DNA of 64,000 bases from an uncultured Treponema sp. GTDB taxonomy: Bacteria; Spirochaetota; Spirochaetia; Treponematales; Treponemataceae. Under the pieces are notes generated by a model. That model saw only the letters and a list, made by a program, of their open reading frames with translations, ran no database searches and was not told the DNA's origin. The stretch covers positions 1-64,000 of the forward strand of contig CAMOIE010000009.1 of assembly GCA_946615905.1 (NCBI GenBank), given 5' to 3'. Below are positions 25,134 through 34,471 of the stretch, piece after piece; within the stretch, counting starts at the first letter, position 1, and each line of letters begins with the position of its first letter. Made by a program: the position numbers and the translations under genes.

Positions 25134-27299
25134 GTGAATACGAGTAAAAAAAGTTTTTTTCTGCTGATTTCTGTATTTTTTGCCTTGTCACAGGTGGCTT
25201 TCTCCCAGGTTTTGGACAGGGTGATTTCACCGGCCCCCGGAATCTGGGCCAACAAGCAGTCCCTTGTAATCGACACCAGTGACGGTTCAGAGTGTTTTTA
25301 TTCCTATTCAGGCTCCGACCCGCTGACTTCCGGCTTGGCCTATGACGGTCCTGTCTTAATCGACGCTGAGGGAAGCGTAGATTTAAAGATTGCGGTTCTC
25401 CATGACGGCGGCCGCGAGGAATATAAAGTCTCATATTCAGTTGTCTCAGCAAAGCCCTCAAAATCCGCTCCGGCTACAGCTGCGACATCTGCTTCCGCAC
25501 AGACTTTGGAAGATGATTTTTACAAAAAGATTTCTTCTCAAGCTGTCTGGAATTATAAGGACGGGGAGAGAATCTCGATTCCTTCCTCACTTTTCTATAA
25601 AATCGGCGACGGCGAAAAGCCCTACCTGCGCGGAACTGACCTTTCACTCGACATAACGAACTGCCTTTCACGTTACGTGCCTTGTTCTGTCACAGACGGA
25701 AGTGCTGACTACCGCTTCGTGATTTTTGTTCCGGTCAAGGGGGCGGGACAGCTTGCGACTTTTGACGTTCCTTTTAAAATCACTGACTGGAACACATTCA
25801 CTTTCACCGGCAAAAAATTGATTTGGTGCATCGATGACTCCGACTGGTCTGCCTCAACCGAGCCGATAAAAATTGACCGCAGCATTCCCCACACGGTCAG
25901 ATGGCAGTCTGTCGTCTACCAGAAGGGAAACCCGATTGAATGCTTTACGCTTGCGCCCAAGCCACAGATTTCAGTCTCGATGCCGGAAAAACGCAACGCC
26001 TCTGCCTTTTTCAAGATCGAGGGTGACAGCCACTACATGATGTCTCTTTTGGACGCGAACGCATCCGGCGAGCAGCATGGAAAGTCCGGCCTTTTCCGCG
26101 AGATGACTTTTGACACATTCTATGGTGATGAGATTCGCGGTCAGGCAAAATTCGCCCTTTATTCTGACGGCGTTTATCAGGGAGAGATTGACGTTCCATA
26201 CGAAATCGACAAGCAGCCGCCGCTTCCTCCTGCATTTGCTCCTAGCGAAGAAGGTTATTACGCCCGCTCTTCTGTTTCCCTTGCAATCGAGTCCACTGGA
26301 AGCGTATTTTATTCTGTGAGCAAAGCTGTTCCATTGCGGGACACTGAGGTTTTCAGCGAGGACTCCAAATTTGATTCCGTTGAGACTGGAGACTTCCGCC
26401 CATATTTTGGCGCCGTTGACTTGATTGCTGGAACTGACAAAGCTGTTTTCTACAAGGTCAAGGCTTATTCCCAGGACAAGGCTGGAAACCGGTCCGCAAT
26501 CTCCGAGTACCGCGTAATAATCGATGAGTACAATTACTATATTTCAGAGTCTGCTCCAGAGCTTGGTGCGGACGGAACTTTTGCCCATCCATTTACTTCA
26601 TTTGACCAAATCCGTTCCGTGCTAAACAACGGAAAATTCGCCCACTTTTTTGTGGAAGGTACGCTTCATATGCCGGCCGGAATCACGTCAATCGGGACGA
26701 ACTGCGCCTTTACATCGGCGAAAAGGGGCAAAGAAGGTAGAATCCTGCTACCGGCTTCAGCCTCGATTGTCGTCCGCTCAGCCTCCTTTGCAGCGGAAAA
26801 TATCATAATTGAAAAGGAAAAATCTGACGAACTTCTTGCCCTGCCGCAGTTTTTCACGCTGGAGCACGGGGCTGTCTCCTTTGAGAACGTTGAGATAATC
26901 GGCGTTTTTGAGGACTCCGGGACCGCATTCACCGCAAAAGACTCAGTTCTTCGCTTTTCAAACACTGGGCTGACAATTCATGCTGCAAACTACGCCTGCG
27001 GAATTTCCGCCTCGAATTGCAAGATTTCAGTCTCAAACGGTCGCTTCGCTTCTGTCGCCCCGACTGCCGTGAATTTCAGTATTTTCGGTGGAACATTTGA
27101 CTTGGCGAAGTCTGACTGCAAGGTCGTCTCCCATTTGGGCCGGATCGCTGAGTTGACCGGAACAAAGGCGAGGTTGAATTCCAACGTCTACACAGGGGAA
27201 TTTGACTCAAAGAATTCTGCCGTAGAGGCTGTCTGGAAGGACGAAAAATCCGTGCTTTTGGCCGACATGAACAATAAAGAAAAAGGATTTGCCAAGTGA
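25134..27299 (+). CDS. Exported protein with chitobiase/Ig-like domains
   Basis: This 721-residue secreted or periplasmic protein starts at GTG 25134 with a signal peptide (MNTSKKSFFLLISVFFALSQVAFS). Segments such as SPAPGIWANKQSLVIDTSDG and SEEGYYARSSVSLAIESTGS are chitobiase C-terminal/Ig-like repeats. The later region (about 470-700), with FAHPFTSFDQIRSVLNNGKF, looks like a solitary beta-helix. No catalytic motif is seen, so a structural or sugar-contact role is only inference. The stop overlaps the rnhB start by 4 bases. Confidence 0.75.
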   Translation: MNTSKKSFFLLISVFFALSQVAFSQVLDRVISPAPGIWANKQSLVIDTSDGSECFYSYSGSDPLTSGLAYDGPVLIDAEGSVDLKIAVLHDGGREEYKVSYSVVSAKPSKSAPATAATSASAQTLEDDFYKKISSQAVWNYKDGERISIPSSLFYKIGDGEKPYLRGTDLSLDITNCLSRYVPCSVTDGSADYRFVIFVPVKGAGQLATFDVPFKITDWNTFTFTGKKLIWCIDDSDWSASTEPIKIDRSIPHTVRWQSVVYQKGNPIECFTLAPKPQISVSMPEKRNASAFFKIEGDSHYMMSLLDANASGEQHGKSGLFREMTFDTFYGDEIRGQAKFALYSDGVYQGEIDVPYEIDKQPPLPPAFAPSEEGYYARSSVSLAIESTGSVFYSVSKAVPLRDTEVFSEDSKFDSVETGDFRPYFGAVDLIAGTDKAVFYKVKAYSQDKAGNRSAISEYRVIIDEYNYYISESAPELGADGTFAHPFTSFDQIRSVLNNGKFAHFFVEGTLHMPAGITSIGTNCAFTSAKRGKEGRILLPASASIVVRSASFAAENIIIEKEKSDELLALPQFFTLEHGAVSFENVEIIGVFEDSGTAFTAKDSVLRFSNTGLTIHAANYACGISASNCKISVSNGRFASVAPTAVNFSIFGGTFDLAKSDCKVVSHLGRIAELTGTKARLNSNVYTGEFDSKNSAVEAVWKDEKSVLLADMNNKEKGFAK

Positions 27300-27922
27300 C
27301 TTTTGCCGTGACAAGCATTGACGGCTTTGCCTTCACCTGCGGACTTGACGAGGCGGGCAGGGGACCTTTGGCGGGGCCTGTCTCTGCCGCCTGCGTGATT
27401 TTGCCATCGGACTTTCCATTCGAGATTTTGAATGACTCCAAAAAACTCTCCGAAAAAAAACGGGAGGAAGCCGAGAAAATCATCTGCCAAAAAGCCCTTT
27501 GGGGGCACGCCTTTGTCGACCATAAAAAAATCGATGAAATCAATATTTTGCAGGCCTCTCTTTTGGCCATGAGAAACGCCTATTCTGACATGATTGGAAA
27601 GTTCTCCGCCTGGGCAAGAAGTCAGGGCTTTTCTGATGACCAAATCACGGAAAAAGAGATTTACGCCCTTATTGACGGAAACAAAAAGCCGGGGCTTCCA
27701 TGCATGGAGGAGGCCGTTGTAAAAGGGGATGCAAAATTCCCGGAAGTCATGGCGGCCAGCATAATCGCAAAAGTCCGCCGCGATAAAATCATGCTGGAAT
27801 ATGACCGCCTTTACCCGGAATATGGCTACGCCGGCCACAAGGGCTACCCGACTCCAGCTCACAAGGAAATCTGCCGCAAGCTAGGCCCAAGCCCCATTCA
27901 GCGGCTGTCTTTCAAGTATTAA
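27296..27922 (+). CDS. rnhB: Ribonuclease HII
   Basis: This enzyme removes ribonucleotides from RNA:DNA hybrids, cytosolic, 208 residues. The catalytic acidic residues are in CGLDEAGRGPLAGP (Asp and Glu) and ALIDGNKKPG, with the last in VRRDKIMLEYDRLYPEY. The family end GHKGYPTPAHKE...GPSPIQRLSF is complete. The start is GTG in a GTGA overlap with the upstream gene. Confidence 0.96.
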   Translation: MTFAVTSIDGFAFTCGLDEAGRGPLAGPVSAACVILPSDFPFEILNDSKKLSEKKREEAEKIICQKALWGHAFVDHKKIDEINILQASLLAMRNAYSDMIGKFSAWARSQGFSDDQITEKEIYALIDGNKKPGLPCMEEAVVKGDAKFPEVMAASIIAKVRRDKIMLEYDRLYPEYGYAGHKGYPTPAHKEICRKLGPSPIQRLSFKY

Positions 27923-27949
27923 AAACTGGTGAATTAAATCGCAGAATGC

Positions 27950-27973
27950 GGTCATTGAGCCTGTCGAAATGAC
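27950..27973. repeat. REP-like hairpin GGTCATT/AATGAC
   Basis: GGTCATTGAGCCTGTCGAAATGAC is the inverted copy of the second MITE hairpin. A decayed partner (GAGGC...GACAAGCTCAACCTCC) follows at 27991-28025, between rnhB and the convergent PUR gene. Confidence 0.6.
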
Positions 27974-28059
27974 ATTTCCCGCTATATGTGGAGGCTGCGG
28001 GCGTTGCCCCGACAAGCTCAACCTCCGTTTTGCTACTTTTGGGCGGCTGACACTTTCTT

Positions 28060-28479
28060 TTATTCTTCTGTTTTTTCTTCGGCGGGAGTGTCCGCATTCT
28101 GGCGTTTGCTTGTAACGTGGATTACCTTGCCGGTGCGTTTTATTCCGTCGTTCTTTCTGCTTGACTCTTCGTCATGGCGGCGGTAGATTTTTTTGCCGTA
28201 TTTGGCTTCTTTTTCAGCCTTCTTCTCGGCGCGAGCCTTGATTTTTGCTTTCTGTGCTTTGTCTACGAATTTGAGGGCTTCGTCCAATCCTGCAAAGACC
28301 TGCTGCATGTCCTCGGCGAAAATGGCAATCTGGTGGCGGTCAAAGTCCAGCCCGTCGCCTTTTTTGCTTTCTACGATTTGCAGGAATACATCGCCAGCGC
28401 GGTTTTCCTTAACGTTAAAAAAATAAGAGCGGTTGTCGAGTTTGACTTCCGTCGTATACAATTCGCCGCGAATGCCCAT
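28060..28479 (-). CDS. PUR-domain nucleic-acid-binding protein (DUF3276)
   Basis: This single-PUR-domain protein of 139 residues resembles the spirochaete/Bacteroidetes family that includes BpuR of Borrelia, an RNA/DNA-binding post-transcriptional regulator. The domain runs from GELYTTEVKLDNRSYFFNVK to FAGLDEALKFVDKAQ, then a lysine-rich tail. The track opens at TTG 28494, but ATG 28479 has AGGA 7 bases upstream and gives the family-typical MGIRGE start. It stands alone, convergent with rnhB. Confidence 0.88.
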   Translation of the reverse strand: MGIRGELYTTEVKLDNRSYFFNVKENRAGDVFLQIVESKKGDGLDFDRHQIAIFAEDMQQVFAGLDEALKFVDKAQKAKIKARAEKKAEKEAKYGKKIYRRHDEESSRKNDGIKRTGKVIHVTSKRQNADTPAEEKTEE

Positions 28480-28574
28480 AATTTTCCTTCCCAAAAATAA
28501 AAATGTTTTTAGATATTAGCCTTTTTACTTGCTAAAATCAAGGGGCGTGTTTTTATAGAATAAAAAGTTATGAA

Positions 28575-30506
28575 TCATAATTCACTTGAGTCATAAACGC
28601 CGTCGGTGATTTTCTGGAAGAATTCTTCCTTTGGCATGGGCTTTCCGAAAAAGTAGCCCTGAAGCCGTTGGCAACCGATTTCCTTGAGAAAGTCCCGCAT
28701 TTCGGCGGTCTCGACACCTTCTGTAAGAGTCTGCATTCCGATTTTGTCAGCCAGGGAGATTATGCTCTTTAGGATCGGCTGGGTCTTTTTGTTCTCTGAG
28801 AACTGGCGCAAGAATCCCATGTCGATTTTCATCATGTCAAAGTTGAAGTCCTTGAGTACGTTCAGTCCTGAATATCCGGAGCCGAAGTCGTCAAGCCAGA
28901 GGGCGTAGCCCTCGTTCCTGAAGTCGTTCATAGCCGTGGTCAGCTTTTCGTTTTTGTCAGTGAGTGCGCTCTCCGTAATCTCGACGTGGATTATGCTTTT
29001 TGGAATTCCGAATTGATTTATGCAGCGGTCAAGTTCTCCCACGGGATTTGCAAGCTCGAAATCCAGTCTTGAGAAGTTGATTGAGAGCGGAACCATCGGA
29101 AGACCTTTTTCTGAGGCTTCGTGCAAATCTCGGCAGGCGCTTTCCATAATGCACATATCTAGCTTGTGAATCAGGTGGTATTCTTCGAGAATCGGAACGA
29201 ATGCTCCCGGCGACAGAAGTCCGTATTCAGGGTCTGCCCAACGGGCAAGAACTTCTGCCCCGCATAGTTTTCCGTTTTTTGCCCATACGACCGGCTGATA
29301 GAATGGTTTTATGTAGCCGTTCTTGATCGCCTTGTCGATGTTGTTGATTATGTACTGCCTCTGGTGGAAGTCTCTCTCAAGCTTGTCATCGTATTCTGCG
29401 ATGTGGCGGCCGAATTTTCTCTTTAGTGTGTGGCAGGCGTAACGGGCGTAATCACACGCGTTGCTTGGCTCGATGTCATTGTTTTTAGGCGCGTAGATTC
29501 CGGCTTTTAGACTGAGCCGCACAGCCTCTTCCTGCGCTATGAAGTCAATAAGGCTGTTGATTCTCTGCTCAAGTCCGTCAGCCTTGCAGAGGGCGACAAA
29601 ATGGTCGTCTGAAAAATAGGCGAAAAGGTCTCCGTCGAATTCCCTCGCAATGACCTGTGCGAATTTTGTAAGGAAGACGTTTCCCTGCTCAAATCCGTAT
29701 TTTTCATTGTAGTTTGTAAAATTCTCGATGTTTATGAAGAGAAATCTCAGATTTGAGATGTCAGTTTTTTCATCGGAGAGGATTTCTTTTGCACGGTTTC
29801 TGAAATAATACATATTTGGAATTTTTGTAAGGTCGCTTGTAATCGACTTTTTTTGCAGGTCGGCGTTTGCTTTTTCTAGTTCCTCTGAATTCTGGGCCTC
29901 GATTCGTTTTTGGTGGTGGTTATTGAAAATCACGATAAGTAGGACTATCCAGGAAGTGAAGGAATTGAACTGGACGCTGTAGGTCACTGGGCTGAGAAGG
30001 CTTTGCAAAAAGAGATAGCTTCCGTAGGAGGCTGTGAGAATGATTCCCCCGACAAAGGGCTGCCAAGTGAAAAGACAGACTGAGCACAGGAGCATTGAGA
30101 AAAATGCAAATACTTTTCCTGACGGGTCGGAACTCAAGTATGAAATATAAAGACCGAATCCGATGGAAATCAGCATGAAGGAAAATTTTATGCAGGTTCC
30201 GGCGATTATGTTCGCAGTCTTTCGCTTTAGAAAGAAAAACGAATGGACAAGGACAAAGAGGGCTGTTCCCAAAAGGATGAAGTATGAAATCGTATGCTGG
30301 ATGAACCATGTGAAGCTGTATTCCGTGCTGCCGGTGAAAATCATGTAGAGTGTTCTCACAATCATCCAGATTTCCAGGACGGCGATAACGATTCCGATGA
30401 GAATTCCAGACCGGGCGTTTGAAAGCCTGATGTAGTTCCTTACGTAGGGACTTTGGGAAAATGCGGATTTCATCAAATTTCTTAAACGTGAGAATATCTG
30501 ACTCAT
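28575..30506 (-). CDS. Membrane GGDEF-like/EAL c-di-GMP phosphodiesterase
   Basis: This protein has about 643 residues. An N-terminal membrane region of 5-6 helices (about residues 25-210) is followed by a degenerate GGDEF domain (motif position YFSDDHF, so cyclase activity is unlikely) and a C-terminal EAL domain. The EAL part has AEVLARW in place of EALLRW, EITESAL, WLDDFGSGYSGL, FDMMKIDMGFL and TEGVET. It keeps the metal-binding set and probably hydrolyses c-di-GMP. The start is uncertain (TTG 30560 or ATG 30506; neither has a good ribosome site). It would link to the PilZ protein at 59980. Confidence 0.9.
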   Translation of the reverse strand: MSQIFSRLRNLMKSAFSQSPYVRNYIRLSNARSGILIGIVIAVLEIWMIVRTLYMIFTGSTEYSFTWFIQHTISYFILLGTALFVLVHSFFFLKRKTANIIAGTCIKFSFMLISIGFGLYISYLSSDPSGKVFAFFSMLLCSVCLFTWQPFVGGIILTASYGSYLFLQSLLSPVTYSVQFNSFTSWIVLLIVIFNNHHQKRIEAQNSEELEKANADLQKKSITSDLTKIPNMYYFRNRAKEILSDEKTDISNLRFLFINIENFTNYNEKYGFEQGNVFLTKFAQVIAREFDGDLFAYFSDDHFVALCKADGLEQRINSLIDFIAQEEAVRLSLKAGIYAPKNNDIEPSNACDYARYACHTLKRKFGRHIAEYDDKLERDFHQRQYIINNIDKAIKNGYIKPFYQPVVWAKNGKLCGAEVLARWADPEYGLLSPGAFVPILEEYHLIHKLDMCIMESACRDLHEASEKGLPMVPLSINFSRLDFELANPVGELDRCINQFGIPKSIIHVEITESALTDKNEKLTTAMNDFRNEGYALWLDDFGSGYSGLNVLKDFNFDMMKIDMGFLRQFSENKKTQPILKSIISLADKIGMQTLTEGVETAEMRDFLKEIGCQRLQGYFFGKPMPKEEFFQKITDGVYDSSEL

Positions 30507-30651
30507 GACTTTTAAGATATTATAAAGCCATTTCGCCAAAAGAGAAGAGGAAAAAATCAAAAATTGTGGAAAATTTTCTATGTCGCTTTACGTCTTTCGT
30601 GTTTACGTGCCAGGCAATTGAGCCACCGCAAAGCGGGCCGCTGGACTGAAC

Positions 30652-30676
30652 GGAGGTTGAGCTAGTCGAAACCTCC
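30652..30676. repeat. REP-like hairpin GGAGGTT/AACCTCC
   Basis: GGAGGTTGAGCTAGTCGAAACCTCC has a 7-bp stem and the same TTGAGC.TGTCGAA-type core as the MITE hairpins, with one change. It lies between the EAL gene and the small export protein. Confidence 0.55.
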
Positions 30677-30738
30677 GGGAAGGAAGGGGCTGAGGGCTAC
30701 CGAATCTGCCGACCGGCGCGGAAGCGTCGGGGGCACCC

Positions 30739-31209
30739 TTATCCCTTGATAACAGTTACTGCTCCAAAAGAGACCGCCATCATGATGATTCCTGCAAGAA
30801 GGACTCCTGCAAGAACAGCAAGGACGGTTTCTTTGAAATTCATGTCTAAAAGGCTTGCCGCCAAAGTTCCGGTCCATGCGCCTGTTCCCGGAAGAGGAAT
30901 ACCGACAAACAAAAAGAGGGCGACAAAAAGTCCGTGGCCTGCCTTTTCCTGCATTTTTTTACCGGCCTTACCACCTTTTACGAGAAAAAAAGAACAGATT
31001 TTGCCGATGAATTTTTTGTCCTGCCCCCATTCGAGAAATTTGCGGGCGAACAAATAAATGAATGGAACGGGAATCATGTTCCCCAAAATGCAGATTATGT
31101 AGGAAGGAAGAAGAGGCAAACCCAACGCCTGGGAGACAGGAATCGCTCCGCGCAACTCAATCAGCGGAACCATAGAAATCAAAAAAATCCACAGAAATTT
31201 AAAAATCAT
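30739..31209 (-). CDS. Small multidrug export-like membrane protein
   Basis: This 156-residue inner-membrane protein matches the Sm_multidrug_ex (COG2426) pattern: MVPLIELRGAIPVSQALGLP near the N-terminus, an amphipathic charged loop (KGGKAGKKMQEKAGHG), and PLPGTGAWTGTLAASLL. About four to five helices are predicted. The name is historical and transport of drugs is not established. It is monocistronic, without a clear Shine-Dalgarno. Confidence 0.82.
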   Translation of the reverse strand: MIFKFLWIFLISMVPLIELRGAIPVSQALGLPLLPSYIICILGNMIPVPFIYLFARKFLEWGQDKKFIGKICSFFLVKGGKAGKKMQEKAGHGLFVALFLFVGIPLPGTGAWTGTLAASLLDMNFKETVLAVLAGVLLAGIIMMAVSFGAVTVIKG

Positions 31210-31303
31210 GGGTCTAATATATAGAAAATAAACTTTTGTGTATACAAGAGCAGGAAGTCCTTTGCCGGATTGGAATTCTTGCCGATAGTAAAATGAGACT
31301 TTT

Positions 31304-31879
31304 ATGAAAAAACTTCCTTTGCTGATTATTCTGCTTTTTTACCCCCTCGCTCTTTCTATTGCCCTTGATTTTAAGCCTGGGTATGAATTTGGTCTTGGCA
31401 GTGGCTATGTTTTTTACGGTGACGAAGAGGCCAAAGATTTGATTGACGCGATTGACAACGACCACCGTTCGATTGTTTGTGCGAATGCGGCCTTTCTTCT
31501 TGGCGTGAACGAATATGTAAAATTTGCCCTTGGTGGCGATTCTCTGCTAGATTCATATTGGAAGGGTGGCGAGTATGTCCATCTTTTTGATTACTGCGGC
31601 ACTTTGGGATTCAGAATTTTTCCAGCCCTAGCAGGCCTTAATATCGGTGTTGACTATTGCCTTGGCCGGAGGACTGATTTTTATGACTTCAAGGGGGTAA
31701 AGGCTGACCACAGGAGTTCTTCTTGGGGAAACGGCTTTAAATTCTCGCTTGGCTATGATTTTGGCTGGGATAATTTCGGTTTTGCACCTCACATAGGAGC
31801 CTTTGTCCGCAGAATGCCCAGGGGAAATCATGATGCGGACACTGTTCTTGGTGTGACGGTTAAAATTTCGCGTAAATAA
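31304..31879 (+). CDS. Predicted outer-membrane or periplasmic protein
   Basis: This 191-residue exported protein has a signal peptide (MKKLPLLIILLFYPLALSIA). The rest is rich in alternating aromatic/glycine strands (YEFGLGSGYVFYGD, FSLGYDFGWDNFGFAPHIGA) and ends in TVLGVTVKISRK. This suggests a small beta-barrel. I do not recognise the family. It is monocistronic, followed by an ASKHA gene 62 bases on. Confidence 0.7.
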   Translation: MKKLPLLIILLFYPLALSIALDFKPGYEFGLGSGYVFYGDEEAKDLIDAIDNDHRSIVCANAAFLLGVNEYVKFALGGDSLLDSYWKGGEYVHLFDYCGTLGFRIFPALAGLNIGVDYCLGRRTDFYDFKGVKADHRSSSWGNGFKFSLGYDFGWDNFGFAPHIGAFVRRMPRGNHDADTVLGVTVKISRK

Positions 31880-31941
31880 TTGGGGTTTGCCTTATGTCCC
31901 TCGGGCAGATATAATATAACACAAAAATTAGCGAGGAATTT

Positions 31942-33378
31942 ATGCAGATTGAAACAGGCGGCATCCTGCCGGACATTCCAGAGATTCAGGCTGAAGAAAA
32001 TGTCTCTCCTGCAGAAGTTGGAATTTCTGTTGATGTCGGAACCACGACCCTCGTTGTAAAAGTGTGGAATATTTCTGACCGCCGCTGTCTTGCCACGGTA
32101 GCCGAAAAAAACAAGCAGATTCGATACGGAACTGATGTCGTCAGGAGGATTTCTTACGCCTCCAGAAATGCCTCGATAGGGTCTAATCAAAACGCAGAGC
32201 CAGGCTCCGTTGTCCTTCATTATGCGATTATTACCCAGCTTGAGGAGCTTTTTAAAAAAGCCCTGTCTGTTGCGGCTAACGGCCTGCCCAGGGGAATAAG
32301 ACCCTCGGTTTCGATGATTGTAATTACTGGCAACACTGTGATGCTTTCCTTTGTCTGCGCAGTTTCTGTTGACGGTCTTGCCTCTGCCCCCTTCGTTCCT
32401 GAGTCCCTTTTTGATTTTACTATTCCTTGGGATGATGTCCGTGCGGGTAGGTGCGGTGCCCGTGGAAAGAGCCTTGGAACCCCTTCCGCTGAATATCTTG
32501 AGGTTTTCCGCTCATCTGTAATTCCTCCTGTGACTCCTGTATATTTTCCCCCATGCATCGGTCCTTTCATCGGAGCGGATACCGTTTGTGCCATGATTGC
32601 GGCCGGTTTTCCCATTCCTGGTGAGCCTGCCGATTTGAAGCCTTGGGAAGCACCGATAAAGGCTCCAAGACTTTTGGCTGATATTGGAACGAATTCGGAA
32701 CTTGCCCTTTATATTCCAGACGAGGAGGGAAAGCCTGGAAAGATTTTGTGTACATCCGGAGCTGCGGGTCCTGCCTTTGAGGCAGCCAATATAAGCTGCG
32801 GAATGAGTGCCGTAAAAGGAGCCATCGAGGACGTTTCTTGTGTAAATGACAAAATCAGCTGCAAGATTATCGGCGGAACTGAGGCCCGTGGAATTTGTGG
32901 TTCTGGTCTTGTCAGCGCAGTAGCGGCATTTTTGCGCTGCGGTTGGATTGACAGTCAGGGAGTGATAAGAAAGGGGAGCTCTGAGCTTGGAGACGGGATG
33001 CCTTGCATTCAGCTGACCCCGGCTGTATATATATCTCAGCAGGATGTCCGAAATTTGCAGCTGGCAAAGTCAGCGGTAAGAACAGGTCTTTTGTACATGA
33101 TGGAAAAGTCTCCGACCCTGCCAGTATTTTGCCTTGCCGGAGGATTTGGTAGCCGCCTTAATATTGGCAATGCGGAAAGAATAGGCCTGATTCCAAAAGA
33201 ATTGCACAACCGGTGCGTTCAGCTTGGAAACGGGGCCTTGGCTGGGGCTTCTGCCCTTTTGTTCTCTGCGACCTTAAGAAAAAAAGCAACTGCCCTAGCC
33301 AGCCATTCCTATCAGATGAACATGGCGGCAATCCCAGGCTTCCAAAGTCGCTTTTTAAGTTCGATTGACTTTTTGTAG
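31942..33378 (+). CDS. ASKHA/DUF4445 corrinoid-activation-like protein
   Basis: This 478-residue protein is related to the ATP-dependent reductive activators of corrinoid proteins (RACo type). The N-terminal ATPase phosphate loop is SVDVGTTTLVVKVW, with ITGNTVMLSFVCA, LADIGTNSELAL and RGICGSGLVSAVAAF in order, and QDVRNLQLAKSAVRTGLL at the end. The [2Fe-2S] ferredoxin domain that precedes this core in classical activators is missing; the chain starts about 20 residues before the ATPase. GAGGA precedes the ATG. No corrinoid or methyltransferase gene is nearby, so the partner is unknown. Confidence 0.85.
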   Translation: MQIETGGILPDIPEIQAEENVSPAEVGISVDVGTTTLVVKVWNISDRRCLATVAEKNKQIRYGTDVVRRISYASRNASIGSNQNAEPGSVVLHYAIITQLEELFKKALSVAANGLPRGIRPSVSMIVITGNTVMLSFVCAVSVDGLASAPFVPESLFDFTIPWDDVRAGRCGARGKSLGTPSAEYLEVFRSSVIPPVTPVYFPPCIGPFIGADTVCAMIAAGFPIPGEPADLKPWEAPIKAPRLLADIGTNSELALYIPDEEGKPGKILCTSGAAGPAFEAANISCGMSAVKGAIEDVSCVNDKISCKIIGGTEARGICGSGLVSAVAAFLRCGWIDSQGVIRKGSSELGDGMPCIQLTPAVYISQQDVRNLQLAKSAVRTGLLYMMEKSPTLPVFCLAGGFGSRLNIGNAERIGLIPKELHNRCVQLGNGALAGASALLFSATLRKKATALASHSYQMNMAAIPGFQSRFLSSIDFL

Positions 33379-33440
33379 GCTTTCACACTAGTTGCTATTT
33401 TTTGTGTCTACGATGTCACTGGGCTTTTGACAAATAAGAA

Positions 33441-33470
33441 AAAGGAGTGTAATATATATATATATATATG
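33441..33470 (+). promoter_or_regulatory. Ribosome site with (AT)9 spacer
   Basis: AGGAG at 33443-33447 is 20 bases from the ATG at 33468. The spacer ends in a run of nine AT units (33452-33469) that includes the AT of the start codon. A working spacer is 5-9 bases, so the present length should be suboptimal unless the mRNA folds. Loss or gain of AT units would alter initiation. Confidence 0.6.
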
Positions 33471-34466
33471 AAGAAAGTTTTTGATTTTTTTACTTTATGT
33501 TCGATTTTCCTTTCTTTTTTTATAGTTTCTTGTCGCAGACAAAATGCTTCCGTTGATAATTTTACAAAATTGACTCTGGGTTCGATTCACCCGGATTACT
33601 ATCCGACTGTGGCTGGTTGCCGAGAGTTTGCCCGTTTGGTTCAACAGCGGTCTGGTGGCCAAATAATCATAGATGTAAAGACCAGCGGTGAATATGGAAG
33701 TGAAGTTTCCTGCTTGGAGCAGGTTCAGGATGGGGCTCTTGATTTTACGATGATTTCAGGGGCCGTAATGTCAACCGTAAACCCTTCTTTTAAAGCCCTG
33801 CTTGTTCCTTATGAATTCAGAAATTCAACCCATTTTTGGAGGGTTTTGAACGGGCCGATTGGAAATGACCTTTTGGAAGAGCTTCCGAAAGCTAGAATGT
33901 ACGGCCTTTGCTATTACGAGAGCGGAACGAGAAGTTTTTATACGAACAAAGAGATTCACTCAATTGATGATTTTAAAGGCCTGAGAATCCGGGTACAACA
34001 ATCTGAGTTGATGATGCAGTTTATGAACGAGCTTGGAATGATTCCCCTGCCGATAAATTATGAGTCTATCTCCGTTTCCTTTGCCACAAACGAAATCGAT
34101 GGGGCTGAGAACAGTCTTCCTTCTTATGAATCTGGCGGACACTACAAGTATGCCCCTTATTTTCTTTCCACGGAGCACATAAGGACTCCTGATATTTTGG
34201 TAGCGTCAAAAATTTCTCTTTCTAAACTTTCAAAGCATGACCGCTATTTGATTCGTATCTCGGCTTTAGACTCTGTTGAGCGGGAAAGACAGGAATGGGA
34301 GATTTATGAAAAAGCGTCAAAAAAAATCCTAGATACGAACGGAGTCGTTCCCCTTCAAAAGGATTTGAAACTTGCTTTGGAGATTAAAAGCAAGATTTTG
34401 GCTTCTGTTCCGAAACTTTTGTCCGATGAAGAGCTTGAAATATACAGGCGAATCGTGGAAGAGTAA
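33468..34466 (+). CDS. TRAP transporter DctP-type substrate-binding lipoprotein
   Basis: This extracytoplasmic binding protein has 332 residues with a lipoprotein signal (MKKVFDFFTLCSIFLSFFIVSC, Cys22). DctP features are GGQIIIDVKTSGEYGSEVSCLEQVQDGALDFTM and GTRSFYTNKEIHSIDDFKGLRIRVQ with the arginine substrate contact, followed by EIDGAENSLPSY. Substrates are typically carboxylates. The DctQ/DctM membrane partners are not in the window; the next gene is an unrelated hydrolase. The start lies at the end of an AT-dinucleotide run. Confidence 0.9.
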   Translation: MKKVFDFFTLCSIFLSFFIVSCRRQNASVDNFTKLTLGSIHPDYYPTVAGCREFARLVQQRSGGQIIIDVKTSGEYGSEVSCLEQVQDGALDFTMISGAVMSTVNPSFKALLVPYEFRNSTHFWRVLNGPIGNDLLEELPKARMYGLCYYESGTRSFYTNKEIHSIDDFKGLRIRVQQSELMMQFMNELGMIPLPINYESISVSFATNEIDGAENSLPSYESGGHYKYAPYFLSTEHIRTPDILVASKISLSKLSKHDRYLIRISALDSVERERQEWEIYEKASKKILDTNGVVPLQKDLKLALEIKSKILASVPKLLSDEELEIYRRIVEE

Positions 34467-34471
34467 AATTG

